Below, in pieces: positions 30,602 through 38,589 of a stretch of DNA of 64,000 nucleotides. The first letter of the stretch is position 1, and each line of letters opens with the position of its first letter. The stretch spans positions 1-64,000 of the forward strand of contig NZ_JAAAXJ010000003.1 in NCBI RefSeq assembly GCF_009910705.1, given 5' to 3'. The DNA is from Microvirga arsenatis (lineage in GTDB: Bacteria; Pseudomonadota; Alphaproteobacteria; Rhizobiales; Beijerinckiaceae). The notes below the pieces were generated by a model. The model made no database searches and had not been told where the DNA came from. It was given only the letters and a program-made list of their open reading frames with translations. The translations under genes were made by a program, and so were the position numbers.

Positions 30602-31191
30602 GCCTGTCTTTCGGTGCGGCCCAGCAGATAGAACTCGTCGTTCGGCCGCATGCTGCTGACATTGGCGAGGCGGTTGGACATGGCGAAGAAGGCGGCAATC
30701 GCCGCGATGTCCCACACGTCCTCTTCGCCGAAGCCGTGGGCGCTCAAGGCCGCTATGTCAGCATCGCCCACGGCGTGGGCCTCGAGCGCCACCTTCATGG
30801 CGAAATCCAGCATCGCTCTCTGCCGGGGCGTGATGTCCGCCTTGCGGTAGTTGATCGCGACCTGATCGGCGATCAGCGGGTTCTTGGCCCGGATGCGCAG
30901 GATCGCGCCGTGGGCGATGACGCAGTACTGGCACTGATTGGCGTTGCTGGTGGCGACCACGATCATCTCGCGCTCGGCCTTGGTGAGGCCGCCCGGCTTG
31001 TCCATCAGGGCGTCGTGATAGGCGAAGAAGGCGCGGAACTCGTCGGGCCTTCGGGCCAAGACCAGGAACACGTTCGGCACGAAGCCCGACTTCTCCTGCA
31101 CCGCCAGGATCCGCGAGCGGATATCCTCCGGCAGATCCGCGATCTCGGGAACGGGGAAGCGGCTGATCGGCGGCTGGCTCACGGGCGGCAC
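30598..31191 (-). CDS. AhpD-like peroxidase-related protein
   Basis: 197-residue all-helical protein of the carboxymuconolactone decarboxylase/AhpD superfamily, of the uncharacterised peroxidase-related type (TIGR01926-like). The redox motif reads CQYCVIAHGAILR (two Cys three apart plus the conserved His), the same arrangement as AhpD's catalytic C-x-x-C-x-x-x-H. It may act as a disulfide reductase or antioxidant protein. Convergent with the FAD dehydrogenase gene with a four-base overlap of stop codons; divergent from the enoyl-CoA hydratase-family gene. Confidence 0.88.
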   Translation of the reverse strand: MPPVSQPPISRFPVPEIADLPEDIRSRILAVQEKSGFVPNVFLVLARRPDEFRAFFAYHDALMDKPGGLTKAEREMIVVATSNANQCQYCVIAHGAILRIRAKNPLIADQVAINYRKADITPRQRAMLDFAMKVALEAHAVGDADIAALSAHGFGEEDVWDIAAIAAFFAMSNRLANVSSMRPNDEFYLLGRTERQA

Positions 31192-31304
31192 CTCGCATTG
31201 TTCCGCTCCCGCTCAGGATCGTGCCTGCGGGAGCGCCTTGCCAGATCGAGCTTATTCGGGTTGGATTCCGCGCACAATGTCTGCCGATCGGGAGGAGAGC
31301 ACCG

Positions 31305-32105
31305 ATGAGCGCCCAGCAGGACCTGTCCAACGAGGCCCTTCTGCTGCGGGAGGAGAGGGACGGCGTGGTGACGCTCACCCTCAACCGGCCGGCGCAGTTC
31401 AATGCCCTGTCGGAGGAGATGCTGCAGGCCCTCCAGGAGGCGCTCGATCGCTTGGCGCAGGACGAGGCGGTGCGCTGCGTGGTGATCGCGGCCGCCGGCA
31501 AGGCCTTCTGTGCCGGGCACGACCTCAAGCAGATGCGCGCCCATCCGCGCCAGGATTATTACGAAGCCCTGTTCGCGAAATGCAGCCGGGTGATGCAGGC
31601 CATCGTCCACCTGCCGGTGCCGGTGATCGCCCGGGTGCACGGCATGGCAACCGCCGCCGGATGCCAGCTGGTGGCATCCTGCGACCTTGCCGTGGCCGCC
31701 GAGAGCGCCACGTTCGCGGTCTCGGGCATCAATGTGGGGCTGTTCTGCTCCACGCCGGCGGTGGCGCTCTCCCGCAACGTGTCGCCGAAGCACGCCTTCG
31801 ACATGCTGGTCACGGGCCGCTTCATCTCCTCCGCCGAGGCCCTGTCCTTCGGCCTCGTCAACCGGGTGGCTCCGGATGCGGATCTCGACGGGGCCGTTGC
31901 AGCCTTGACCGCCGACATCTGCGCGAAAAGCCCTGTGGCGATCCGCACCGGCAAGGCCATGTTCGGCCGCCAGCGCTCCATGGGCCTGGAGGAGGCCTAT
32001 GCCTATGCGAGCAGCGTCATGGCCTGCAACATGATGGCCGAGGATGCCGCGGAGGGCATCGACGCCTTCATCGAAAAGCGCAAGCCGGTCTGGAAGGGGC
32101 GCTGA
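31305..32105 (+). CDS. Enoyl-CoA hydratase/isomerase family protein (ECHDC3-like)
   Basis: 266 residues from the ATG at 31305, which follows a strong GGAGGAGAG ribosome site; the upstream part of the frame is not conserved-looking. Crotonase-fold motifs: VVTLTLNRPAQFNALS (about 20-35), oxyanion-hole AFCAGHDLKQM (about 67-77) and VHGMATAAGCQLVASCDLAV (about 110-130). At the position where classical hydratases carry the second catalytic glutamate the sequence reads SGINVGLFCSTPAVALSR, the pattern of the ECHDC3 subgroup, so classical hydratase activity is uncertain. Convergent with the acyl-CoA synthetase gene (12 bp gap), suggesting shared acyl-CoA metabolism. Confidence 0.88.
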   Translation: MSAQQDLSNEALLLREERDGVVTLTLNRPAQFNALSEEMLQALQEALDRLAQDEAVRCVVIAAAGKAFCAGHDLKQMRAHPRQDYYEALFAKCSRVMQAIVHLPVPVIARVHGMATAAGCQLVASCDLAVAAESATFAVSGINVGLFCSTPAVALSRNVSPKHAFDMLVTGRFISSAEALSFGLVNRVAPDADLDGAVAALTADICAKSPVAIRTGKAMFGRQRSMGLEEAYAYASSVMACNMMAEDAAEGIDAFIEKRKPVWKGR

Positions 32106-32117
32106 CACGCCCCTTCT

Positions 32118-33758
32118 TCAACTCGCGGCCTTGTGGGCCCGCGCCATCTCCCGCAGCTGGAACTTCTGGATCTTGCCCGTGGAGGTCTTGGGCAGCTCCG
32201 TGAAGATCACCGTGCGCGGGCACTTGTAGGAGGCGAGGTTCTGCCGGCACCAGGCGATGATGTCCTCGGCCGAGACGGAGTGATCGGGCTTCAGCTCCAC
32301 GAAGGCGCAGGGGGTCTCGCCCCATTTCTCGTCGGGCATCGCCACCACGGCCGCAGCCTGGATGGCCGGGTGTTTGTAGAGCGCGTCCTCCACCTCGATG
32401 GAGGAGATGTTCTCGCCGCCTGAGATGATGATGTCCTTGGAGCGGTCCTTCAGCTGCACATAGCCGTCGGGGTACTTCACGCCGAGATCGCCGGAATGGA
32501 ACCAGCCGCCCTCGAAGGCCTTGGCGGTGCCCTTGGGGTTCTTGAGATAGCCCTTCATCACCACATTGCCGCGGAACATCACCTCGCCGAGGGTCTGCCC
32601 GTCCGCCGGAACGGGTTGCATGGTCTCCGGGTCGAGCACGTCGAGGGCTTCCAGCACCGGATACCGCACGCCTTGGCGCGCCTTCTTCGCCGCATACTCG
32701 GCAGGCTCCAGCGCATCCCATTCCTCGTGCCACTCGTTCACCACGGCCGGACCATAGACCTCCGTCAGGCCGTAGAGGTGGGTGACGTCGAAGCCTGCGG
32801 CCTTCATCGCCGCGAGCACGGCTTCCGGCGGCGGGGCTGCGGCGGTCATGAATTTGACCGTGTGCGGCACCGGCCGCCTTTCGGCATCGGCCGCATTGAG
32901 CAGGGTGGACATCACGATGGGCGCGCCGCACAGATGGGTCACCTTGTGATCTGCAAGCGCATCGTACATGGGCTTGGCGCGCACGGCGCGCAGGCACACA
33001 TGGGTGCCTGCCACGATCGAGAGCGACCAGGGGAAGCACCAGCCGTTGCAGTGGAACATGGGCAGCGTCCAGAGATAGACCGGATGCTGTCCCATGGCGG
33101 CCGTGAGGATGTTGCCCATGGCGAGCAGGTAGGCGCCGCGATGGTGATAGACCACGCCCTTCGGGTCGCCCGTGGTGCCGGAGGTGTAGTTCAGCGCGAT
33201 CGCATCCCACTCGTCCCGCGGCGGGACCCACGCGAAATCCGGGTCTCCGCCGGCGACAAGCTCCTCATACTCCATCGTGCCGAGGCGCTCGCCCGCGCCG
33301 GAGAACTCCGGGTCGTCGTAATCGATGACCAGAGGCTTGTTGGCGCTCAAGGCGAGCGCTGCCTTGATGGTGGCGGAGAACTCCCGGTCCGTGATGAGCA
33401 CCTTCGCCTCGCTGTGCTCCAGGGAGAAGGCGATGATCTTGGCATCGAGGCGGGTGTTGAGGGTGTTGAGCACGGCGCCGGTCATCGGGACGCCGTAGTG
33501 GCATTCGAGCATGGCCGGCGTGTTGGGCAGCATCACGGACACCGTGTCTCCGCGCCCGATGCCGCGCTGGGCCAGGGCCGAGGCCAGGCGGCGGGACCGG
33601 GCATAGAAGTCGCGGTAGCTGCGCCTCAGCGGGCCATGAATGATGGCGATCCGGTCCGGGTGAACAATCGCCGCCCGCTCCAGAAAGGTCAGGGGCGTGA
33701 GCGGCTGGTAGTTCGCCGGGTTCTTGTCGAGATTCGTGTCGTAGATGCTCGAGGCCAC
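32118..33758 (-). CDS. Acyl-CoA synthetase (AMP-forming fatty/organic acid-CoA ligase)
   Basis: 546 residues from a GTG at 33756-33758 preceded by GGAGGAAG; a TTG nine codons upstream is possible but lies over the ribosome site. ANL-superfamily motifs: A3 YTSGTTGDPKGVVYHH, A5 LYGLTEVYGP, A7 WFHSGDLGVKYPDGYVQLKD, A8 region IISGGENISSIEVE, and the adenylation lysine in PKTSTGKIQKFQLR (A10). It activates a carboxylic acid to acyl-AMP and then acyl-CoA. The group is close to medium-chain acyl/plant AAE-type ligases; chain length cannot be read. Cytoplasmic. Confidence 0.93.
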   Translation of the reverse strand: MASSIYDTNLDKNPANYQPLTPLTFLERAAIVHPDRIAIIHGPLRRSYRDFYARSRRLASALAQRGIGRGDTVSVMLPNTPAMLECHYGVPMTGAVLNTLNTRLDAKIIAFSLEHSEAKVLITDREFSATIKAALALSANKPLVIDYDDPEFSGAGERLGTMEYEELVAGGDPDFAWVPPRDEWDAIALNYTSGTTGDPKGVVYHHRGAYLLAMGNILTAAMGQHPVYLWTLPMFHCNGWCFPWSLSIVAGTHVCLRAVRAKPMYDALADHKVTHLCGAPIVMSTLLNAADAERRPVPHTVKFMTAAAPPPEAVLAAMKAAGFDVTHLYGLTEVYGPAVVNEWHEEWDALEPAEYAAKKARQGVRYPVLEALDVLDPETMQPVPADGQTLGEVMFRGNVVMKGYLKNPKGTAKAFEGGWFHSGDLGVKYPDGYVQLKDRSKDIIISGGENISSIEVEDALYKHPAIQAAAVVAMPDEKWGETPCAFVELKPDHSVSAEDIIAWCRQNLASYKCPRTVIFTELPKTSTGKIQKFQLREMARAHKAAS

Positions 33759-33857
33759 GGTGCTTCCTCCCCCCTCGACCTGCAAGTATCCTCGCAGGGC
33801 AAAGGCCTGACAATTCGACCAAATGTCAGCGCAGCGACGATCAGGCTGCGTGCGGTT

Positions 33858-34523
33858 TCAGCCTTGGGCGGCCGCGACAGCCTGCTTCGCCTTGGCCGTG
33901 ATCGTATCCCAGGCCTGCGCGCGGATGTCGGAGGTCGAGCAGATCCAGGAACCGCCGGCGGCCACGACGTTGGGAAGGGCCAGCCAATCCTTGACGTTCT
34001 TCTCGTCGATGCCTCCCGTCGGGCAGAAGCGGGCCTGCGGGAAGGGACCAGCCAGCGCCTTCAGGGCCGGAATGCCGCCCGCCGCAACGGCAGGGAAGAA
34101 CTTGACCGTCTGGAAGCCATGGGCCAGGGCCGCCATGAGTTCGGAGGCCGTCGCGATGCCGGGGATGAACGGCATCGCGCTGCGGGAGGCTGCCTGGAGC
34201 AGGTCTGGCGTGGCGCCGGGGCTCAAGGCATAGCGGGCGCCGAGCGCCTGCGCCCGCTCCAGGTCTTTCGGCGTCAGAACCGTGCCGATGCCGACGATGG
34301 CCTCCGGGACCTCCCGGATGATGGCAGCTGCGGAATCGGCAGCCGCCGGCGTGCGCAGCGTGATCTCGAGAAGCCGCAGCCCACCCGCCACGAGGGCTCG
34401 TGCGAGGGGGACCGCATCCTCCACCCGTTCGAGCGTGATGACCGGAACGATGGGGCCTGCCCGGAGGAGATCGGCCAGCGTCCTGTCGCGGGAGGAGGCG
34501 AGAGCCGTCAGGTCTTGATCCAT
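33858..34523 (-). CDS. eda: 2-dehydro-3-deoxy-phosphogluconate (KDPG) aldolase
   Basis: 221 residues. TIM-barrel aldolase with Schiff-base lysine K140 (FQTVKFFPA), general-acid/base E53 and R57 in LLEITLRTPAA, and the phosphate loop CPTGGIDEKN. It splits KDPG into pyruvate and glyceraldehyde-3-phosphate, the last step of Entner-Doudoroff or hexuronate breakdown. It lies 35 bp downstream of kdgK on the same strand, so the two form an operon that turns 2-keto-3-deoxygluconate into central intermediates. Confidence 0.96.
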   Translation of the reverse strand: MDQDLTALASSRDRTLADLLRAGPIVPVITLERVEDAVPLARALVAGGLRLLEITLRTPAAADSAAAIIREVPEAIVGIGTVLTPKDLERAQALGARYALSPGATPDLLQAASRSAMPFIPGIATASELMAALAHGFQTVKFFPAVAAGGIPALKALAGPFPQARFCPTGGIDEKNVKDWLALPNVVAAGGSWICSTSDIRAQAWDTITAKAKQAVAAAQG

Positions 34524-34558
34524 GAAGATGCTCCTTGAAACGAATGGCGGTGTTCGGC

Positions 34559-35455
34559 CTATGGCATCGCCTCGCGCGGGATGATCGCGCCGCGATGGCG
34601 CACGACCTGACCCGCGAGACGGTGACCGGCGGCGGCTGCGTCGTCGGGGTTCTTTCCGGAGAGACGCGCATGGAGATAGGCCGCCGCGAAGCTGTCTCCT
34701 GCTGCCGTGGTGTCGACCACGTCCTCGGCAGGCTCGCCCTTCACGACGAATTCTTCGCCCTTCGACAGCACGCGGCAGGTGAGATCCGGATATTTGAGGA
34801 CGATCTCGGCCTTGTCCGCGAAGGCCAGAAGATCCTGCGTGCCCTTCTCGCCGAACAGAAGGTCGAGATCCTCCGTGGAGGCGAGGATGATGTCGGCATG
34901 GGCAAAAGCCTTGCGGAATGCGGCGCGCGCAACCTCAGGGTCCGGCCAGCCGCGGGGGCGGAAGTTCGTGTCGAAGGCGACGCGCCGTCCCTTCGAGCGT
35001 GCGTCCTGAAGAACGGCGAACAGGCGCTCCCGCCCCTCGTCGCCGTAGAGCGAGAGCGAAATGCCGGAGAGATAGATCAGATCATAGGCGGCCATCGCCG
35101 CGATGGTGCTCCCGCCTTCCGGCACATGGAAGAGCAGGCGTGCCGCGGCCGTATCGCGCCAGTAGGAGAAGCGGCGCTCGCCCTTTGCATCGGTCTGGAT
35201 GATGTAGAGACCGGGCAGGCGCCCGGGCAGGCGCAGGACCTGGCTCGTGCCGACGCCCTCGCTGTTCCAGGCCGCGATCAGCTCGTCGCTCCAGCTGTCG
35301 TCGCCCAGGGCCGTGACGTAGTCCACCTGTGTTCCCAAGCGCGCGAGATAGACGGCGGTGTTGAGGGTATCTCCGCCGAAGCCGCGGGACAGCCGCCGAT
35401 CGGCTTCCTCCCGAAGCTCGATCATGCATTCACCGATGCAGGCAACCTTGGTCAT
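34559..35455 (-). CDS. kdgK: 2-keto-3-deoxygluconate kinase
   Basis: 298-residue PfkB-family sugar kinase: N-terminal GECMIELRE and GGDTLNTAVYLARLG (about 28-42) with the substrate-binding GGD-N pattern of KDG kinases, YLSGISLSLYG near 130, and the catalytic DTTAAGDSFAAAYLHAR with the base aspartate. Phosphorylates KDG to KDPG, the substrate of the Eda enzyme encoded next. First gene of the kdgK-eda operon; a perfect inverted repeat at 35477-35492 just upstream is a candidate operator. Confidence 0.95.
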   Translation of the reverse strand: MTKVACIGECMIELREEADRRLSRGFGGDTLNTAVYLARLGTQVDYVTALGDDSWSDELIAAWNSEGVGTSQVLRLPGRLPGLYIIQTDAKGERRFSYWRDTAAARLLFHVPEGGSTIAAMAAYDLIYLSGISLSLYGDEGRERLFAVLQDARSKGRRVAFDTNFRPRGWPDPEVARAAFRKAFAHADIILASTEDLDLLFGEKGTQDLLAFADKAEIVLKYPDLTCRVLSKGEEFVVKGEPAEDVVDTTAAGDSFAAAYLHARLSGKNPDDAAAAGHRLAGQVVRHRGAIIPREAMP

Positions 35456-35838
35456 GCTTTCCCCGTGGCTTTTCGCATTCCCGCAAGGGAATATGGCGAG
35501 CCTGGGCTGGTTGTCGATCTAAATCTGCAGGGTGCGGATGCTCAGCCCAAGGGCTTCCGGGAATGCGGCGGAGGAGGCGGGAGCCGTTGCCGGATGCGCC
35601 TTCGGGCGTGATTCTCCTTGTGAGAAGGGCCATGAGGTCCCGCGAGACGCATGACGATGCCTGCAACATCGTGAACCGCATGGGGCCGGAGCAGCATTGA
35701 AGCCCGGCTTGACGAGAAATCGACAAGTATCCCTGGCTATTGTGCGTAAAACCGACTTTGCCACTTTAAATCTTGAATGAAACCGCTAATGAGGATCTGC
35801 TGTCTTATGCATTCACCGTCAAAGAGAAGGAGTTCCTG
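35456..35838. other. 383-bp intergenic region between kdgK and the HU gene
   Basis: Holds the control regions of two divergent genes. Apart from the inverted repeat at 35477-35492 I see no convincing gene; short frames here lack a ribosome site and codon bias. The last 100 bases before HU are relatively AT-rich (CACTTTAAATCTTGAATGAA), as expected for a strong promoter, but I cannot assign -35/-10 boxes with a proper spacer. Confidence 0.5.
35477..35492. promoter_or_regulatory. Candidate operator upstream of kdgK
   Basis: ATTCCC-GCAA-GGGAAT, a perfect 6-bp inverted repeat with 4-base spacer, 22-37 bases upstream of the kdgK start codon, where a repressor would block transcription. No regulator gene lies next to the operon. 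Confidence 0.4.
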
Positions 35839-36309
35839 ATGGCCAAGACTGCAACCAAGGTTTCGTCCAAGAAGGCCCCGGCCAAGAAGGCTGCGGCGCC
35901 CAAGGCTGCAGCAAAGGCAACGTCGAAGACCGCGAAGGCGCCTGCCAAGGCCGCCAGCAAAGCGGCTTCGGCCAAGGCTTCGACGAAAGCGCCTGTGAAG
36001 AAGACCGCGAAGGCTTCCGCCGGCTCCGCCTCTCCGATCCTGACCCTGCGCAACATCGCAGACCGTCTCTCCGAGATGCACGAGCTGCCCAAGCGCCAGG
36101 CCAACGAGATGCTGAACCAGGTGGTCGAGATGATCGCCAAGAGCCTGAAGAAGGGCGACAAGATCCGTCTCACGGGCCTCGGCATCCTGCAGGTGCGCAA
36201 GCGCGCCGCCCGCATGGGCCGCAACCCGCAGACGGGCGAGCCCGTGAAGATCAAGGCCTCGAAGAAGATCGCCTTCCGCGCTGCCAAGGATCTCAAGGAC
36301 GCGATCTGA
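35839..36309 (+). CDS. HU-family DNA-binding protein with an N-terminal histone-H1-like Lys/Ala tail
   Basis: 156 residues from the ATG at 35839, which follows AAGGAG by six bases; a start 22 codons upstream has no such site. Residues 1-67 are a low-complexity tail of Lys, Ala, Thr, Ser and Pro (repeats such as KAPAKKAAAPKAAAK), very basic and like eukaryotic H1 tails. Residues 68-156 are a complete HU fold, including the DNA-inserting arm GRNPQTGEPVKIKA and C-terminal FRAAKDLKDAI. Nucleoid protein that bends and compacts DNA; the tail should add non-specific DNA binding. A strong terminator follows. Confidence 0.93.
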   Translation: MAKTATKVSSKKAPAKKAAAPKAAAKATSKTAKAPAKAASKAASAKASTKAPVKKTAKASAGSASPILTLRNIADRLSEMHELPKRQANEMLNQVVEMIAKSLKKGDKIRLTGLGILQVRKRAARMGRNPQTGEPVKIKASKKIAFRAAKDLKDAI

Positions 36310-36370
36310 GCCGTTGCGCTCCTGAGAGCTCCCCACCATCGCGGGGGAGAGCTCAAAATCCTCGTCCCAG

Positions 36371-36399
36371 AGCAAGGCAGGTTTCTGCCTTGCTTTTTT
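36371..36399 (+). terminator. Rho-independent terminator of the HU gene
   Basis: Perfect 10-bp stem (36371-36380 with 36385-36394), loop GTTT, followed by six T. A second imperfect stem (GAGCTCCCC around 36326 with GGGGAGAGCTC around 36344-36354) lies just upstream, making a tandem arrangement. Confidence 0.92.
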
Positions 36400-36462
36400 G
36401 TTGACCGCTTCCGGTGCTTGGCTCCCGGTCGATTCAGCGTGGTGCGGCCCTAGAACAGCAGG

Positions 36463-37212
36463 GTGCACGACGATCGTCCTCAGCCGGAGCGCCGCTCCAG
36501 AATCATGCCGGTCATTCTCGGGCGTCTGGCCATTGCATTGCTGTTGGGGGTGGCCGTCACGGGAGGGTTGGTCTGGCGAGGCGTTCTCGACATCCCGAAC
36601 AGGCTCAATCCATTCGCGCCCCTGAAGATTGCCGACGAGGTCAACTGGCTCACCCGTCGCAAGCTCGCCCGCCTCGAGCGCGATGGCGGGCAGTGCCTTG
36701 CCGTCCTCGCCGAGTCGCAGGTTTCGCACAGACCCTTGCCAGATCGCCCATCGGATGGGGGTTGCGGGCTGTCCAATGCGGTCGAGGTGTCCCGCTCTTC
36801 AGTGATGCTGAGCCGGGACTTCACGGCCACCTGTCCGCTGACGGTGGCTTTCGCCCTGTTCGAGCGGCATGTCCTGCTTCCTGCAGCCCGGGAGCATCTC
36901 GGGCAGGAGGTGGCGCGGGTCATGCATCTTGGCACCTACGCCTGCCGGAACATCAATCACCGCGCCCGCGGCCGGCGCAGCGAGCATGCCACGGCCAATG
37001 CCATCGATGTTTCAGGCTTCATCCTCGCCGACGGACAACAGGTGAGCGTGAAGGAGGATTGGAGGGGCGACGATCCGCGTCGGTCTGCGTTCCTGCGCGC
37101 GTTGAGAGATGGCGCCTGCCGCTTCTTCGATGTGGTGCTGAGCCCCGACTACAACGAGGCTCACGACGACCATTTCCACTTCGACATGGGGCCCTACCGA
37201 GCCTGCCGGTAG
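36463..37212 (+). CDS. Extensin-like family protein, membrane-anchored
   Basis: 249 residues from a GTG at 36463 (CAGCAGG just upstream); an ATG at 36505 is an alternative and still keeps the hydrophobic segment PVILGRLAIALLLGVAVTGG, probably a signal anchor. The C-terminal half is the extensin-like domain: CGLSNAVEVSRSS, LTVAFALFERHVLLPAAREHLG, ACRNINHRARGRRSEHATANAIDVSGF, and EAHDDHFHFDMGPYRACR, with several Cys that may form disulfides. The HATANAIDV / DHFHFD pattern resembles the metal site of LAS/D-Ala-D-Ala peptidase-like folds, so a cell-wall or periplasmic hydrolase role is a fair guess; function unproven. Confidence 0.85.
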   Translation: MHDDRPQPERRSRIMPVILGRLAIALLLGVAVTGGLVWRGVLDIPNRLNPFAPLKIADEVNWLTRRKLARLERDGGQCLAVLAESQVSHRPLPDRPSDGGCGLSNAVEVSRSSVMLSRDFTATCPLTVAFALFERHVLLPAAREHLGQEVARVMHLGTYACRNINHRARGRRSEHATANAIDVSGFILADGQQVSVKEDWRGDDPRRSAFLRALRDGACRFFDVVLSPDYNEAHDDHFHFDMGPYRACR

Positions 37213-37240
37213 GGAGACCGGCCCTGAGCAGGGCCGGGCA

Positions 37241-37480
37241 TCAGTTCATCGCGTAGCTCGGCGCCTCGCCCATCTGAGCGGCCTTGGCGGCCAGCAGCAG
37301 GGCCTCGCCGAGTTCCCGCGCATGCTCGGGGGTCATGGCGACCGGCATCTGGCGGCGGATGCCGCGCTCGTATTCCTCGGGAGTCGTGGCGAGTTCGATC
37401 ACCATCATTGCATCGCGCCCGTCGAGCGTGCCGACGGAGAAGCTGGTGAGTGCGCCGATCAGGTCCATGTCAGGTTTCAT
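37241..37480 (-). CDS. Small conserved-looking hypothetical protein (79 aa)
   Basis: 79 residues, acidic to neutral, no signal or membrane segment. It reads well as a protein (good codon bias, GCGATCAGGTCC-type strong coding on the minus strand) and ends with AKAAQMGEAPSYAMN. Residues 32-66 are helical-looking (TPEEYERGIRRQMPVAMTPE, then HARELGEALLLAAKAA). I do not recognise the family. It lies between the extensin-like and DUF1194 genes and is transcribed against both. Confidence 0.65.
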   Translation of the reverse strand: MKPDMDLIGALTSFSVGTLDGRDAMMVIELATTPEEYERGIRRQMPVAMTPEHARELGEALLLAAKAAQMGEAPSYAMN

Positions 37481-37720
37481 CTTTTGCCCCTTGCGTAGCG
37501 TAAGTAATTATTACCCGATCCTCCCGATGCCTGTCTGCTCTGCATACAGAGAGTGGATTTTGTTACGTTCCCGAACGTTCTGGGGAATGCTGGATGCAGG
37601 CGGAGGGCCAGCCGCGTGTTTTTACGTCCGCCCGACGCATCAAAAGCCCATCTGCTGCGTTGACAGGCCGCACTCTTGGCACGGCGGACCGAGGATCGGG
37701 AGCCGGGAGCGGAGGTGGTC

Positions 37721-38539
37721 ATGCTGAACAGGCTCCTGGGTACTCTCGCATTCCTCCTTCTGGCCGGCGATGGTGCGGCCGGGGAGCCTCCGAGGCCCGA
37801 TACGCAGTTCGATGTGGCTCTCGTGATTGCCGTGGACGTCTCGTCCTCGATGGAGGGAGAGGAGCAGGGTCTTCAGCGCAGAGGCTTCATCGAGGCCTTC
37901 CGCTCCGCCCTCGTGCACGAGGCCATCACGAACGGCCTGAATGGGCGCATCGCCGTCACTTACGTGGAATGGTCGGGTGTGAGGGACCAAAAAGTGCTCG
38001 TTCCCTGGACGATCATCGATGGTCCCGAGAGGGCGAGTGCCTTTGCCGACGAACTCTCCCGTCAGCCCATCCGCCAGGCCGGGATGACGTCGATTTCCGG
38101 CATCATCGACTACGGCCGCAATCTGTTCGCCCAACTGGGCGGCGCTCCGCTCCGAAGCGTGATCGACGTGTCCGGCGACGGGCCCAACAACGACGGCCGG
38201 CACGTCACCTATGCGCGCGACGACGCCGTGGCCGATGGAATCGTCATCAACGGCCTGCCGATCATGTTCCGGCGGGGTTCAGGCGGCGCGGAACTGGAAG
38301 ACCTCGATCTCTACTTCAAGGAATGCGTCGTCGGCGGCGCGGGCGCCTTCGTGCTTCCCCTCCACGATCCCGAGCAGTTCGCCATGGTCATCCGAACGAA
38401 GATCATGCGCGAGATCGCAGGGCTTGACGATCTCGTCCCGCGCGTGATCCCGGCGCAGACGAGCATGCCGGCCATGAACTGCGTCACGGGAGAAAGGCGC
38501 AAGCAGGAGGATCTGCTGAGCCAGGAGAAGAAGCCGTAG
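37721..38539 (+). CDS. Secreted DUF1194 (von Willebrand A-like) protein
   Basis: 272 residues from the ATG at 37721, preceded by GGAGG and starting a signal peptide (LNRLLGTLAFLLLAGDGAAG). The mature part is a DUF1194/VWA fold: ALVIAVDVSSSMEGEE holds a complete D-x-S-x-S metal (MIDAS) motif; VIDVSGDGPNNDGR and the Thr in the AGMTSISG segment complete the site. Such proteins bind partners through a metal ion; DUF1194 proteins of Rhizobiales have no known role. A start 15 codons earlier would spoil the signal peptide. Confidence 0.88.
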   Translation: MLNRLLGTLAFLLLAGDGAAGEPPRPDTQFDVALVIAVDVSSSMEGEEQGLQRRGFIEAFRSALVHEAITNGLNGRIAVTYVEWSGVRDQKVLVPWTIIDGPERASAFADELSRQPIRQAGMTSISGIIDYGRNLFAQLGGAPLRSVIDVSGDGPNNDGRHVTYARDDAVADGIVINGLPIMFRRGSGGAELEDLDLYFKECVVGGAGAFVLPLHDPEQFAMVIRTKIMREIAGLDDLVPRVIPAQTSMPAMNCVTGERRKQEDLLSQEKKP

Positions 38540-38589
38540 CGGGCGCGAAGGGAGGACCGGCACCCGATCGGCGCCGGTCCCTCAATATG

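Noticed and set aside
35430..35764. Short minus-strand frames between kdgK and HU
   Set aside because: They overlap the kdgK start region, lack ribosome sites and look like random GC-rich translation.
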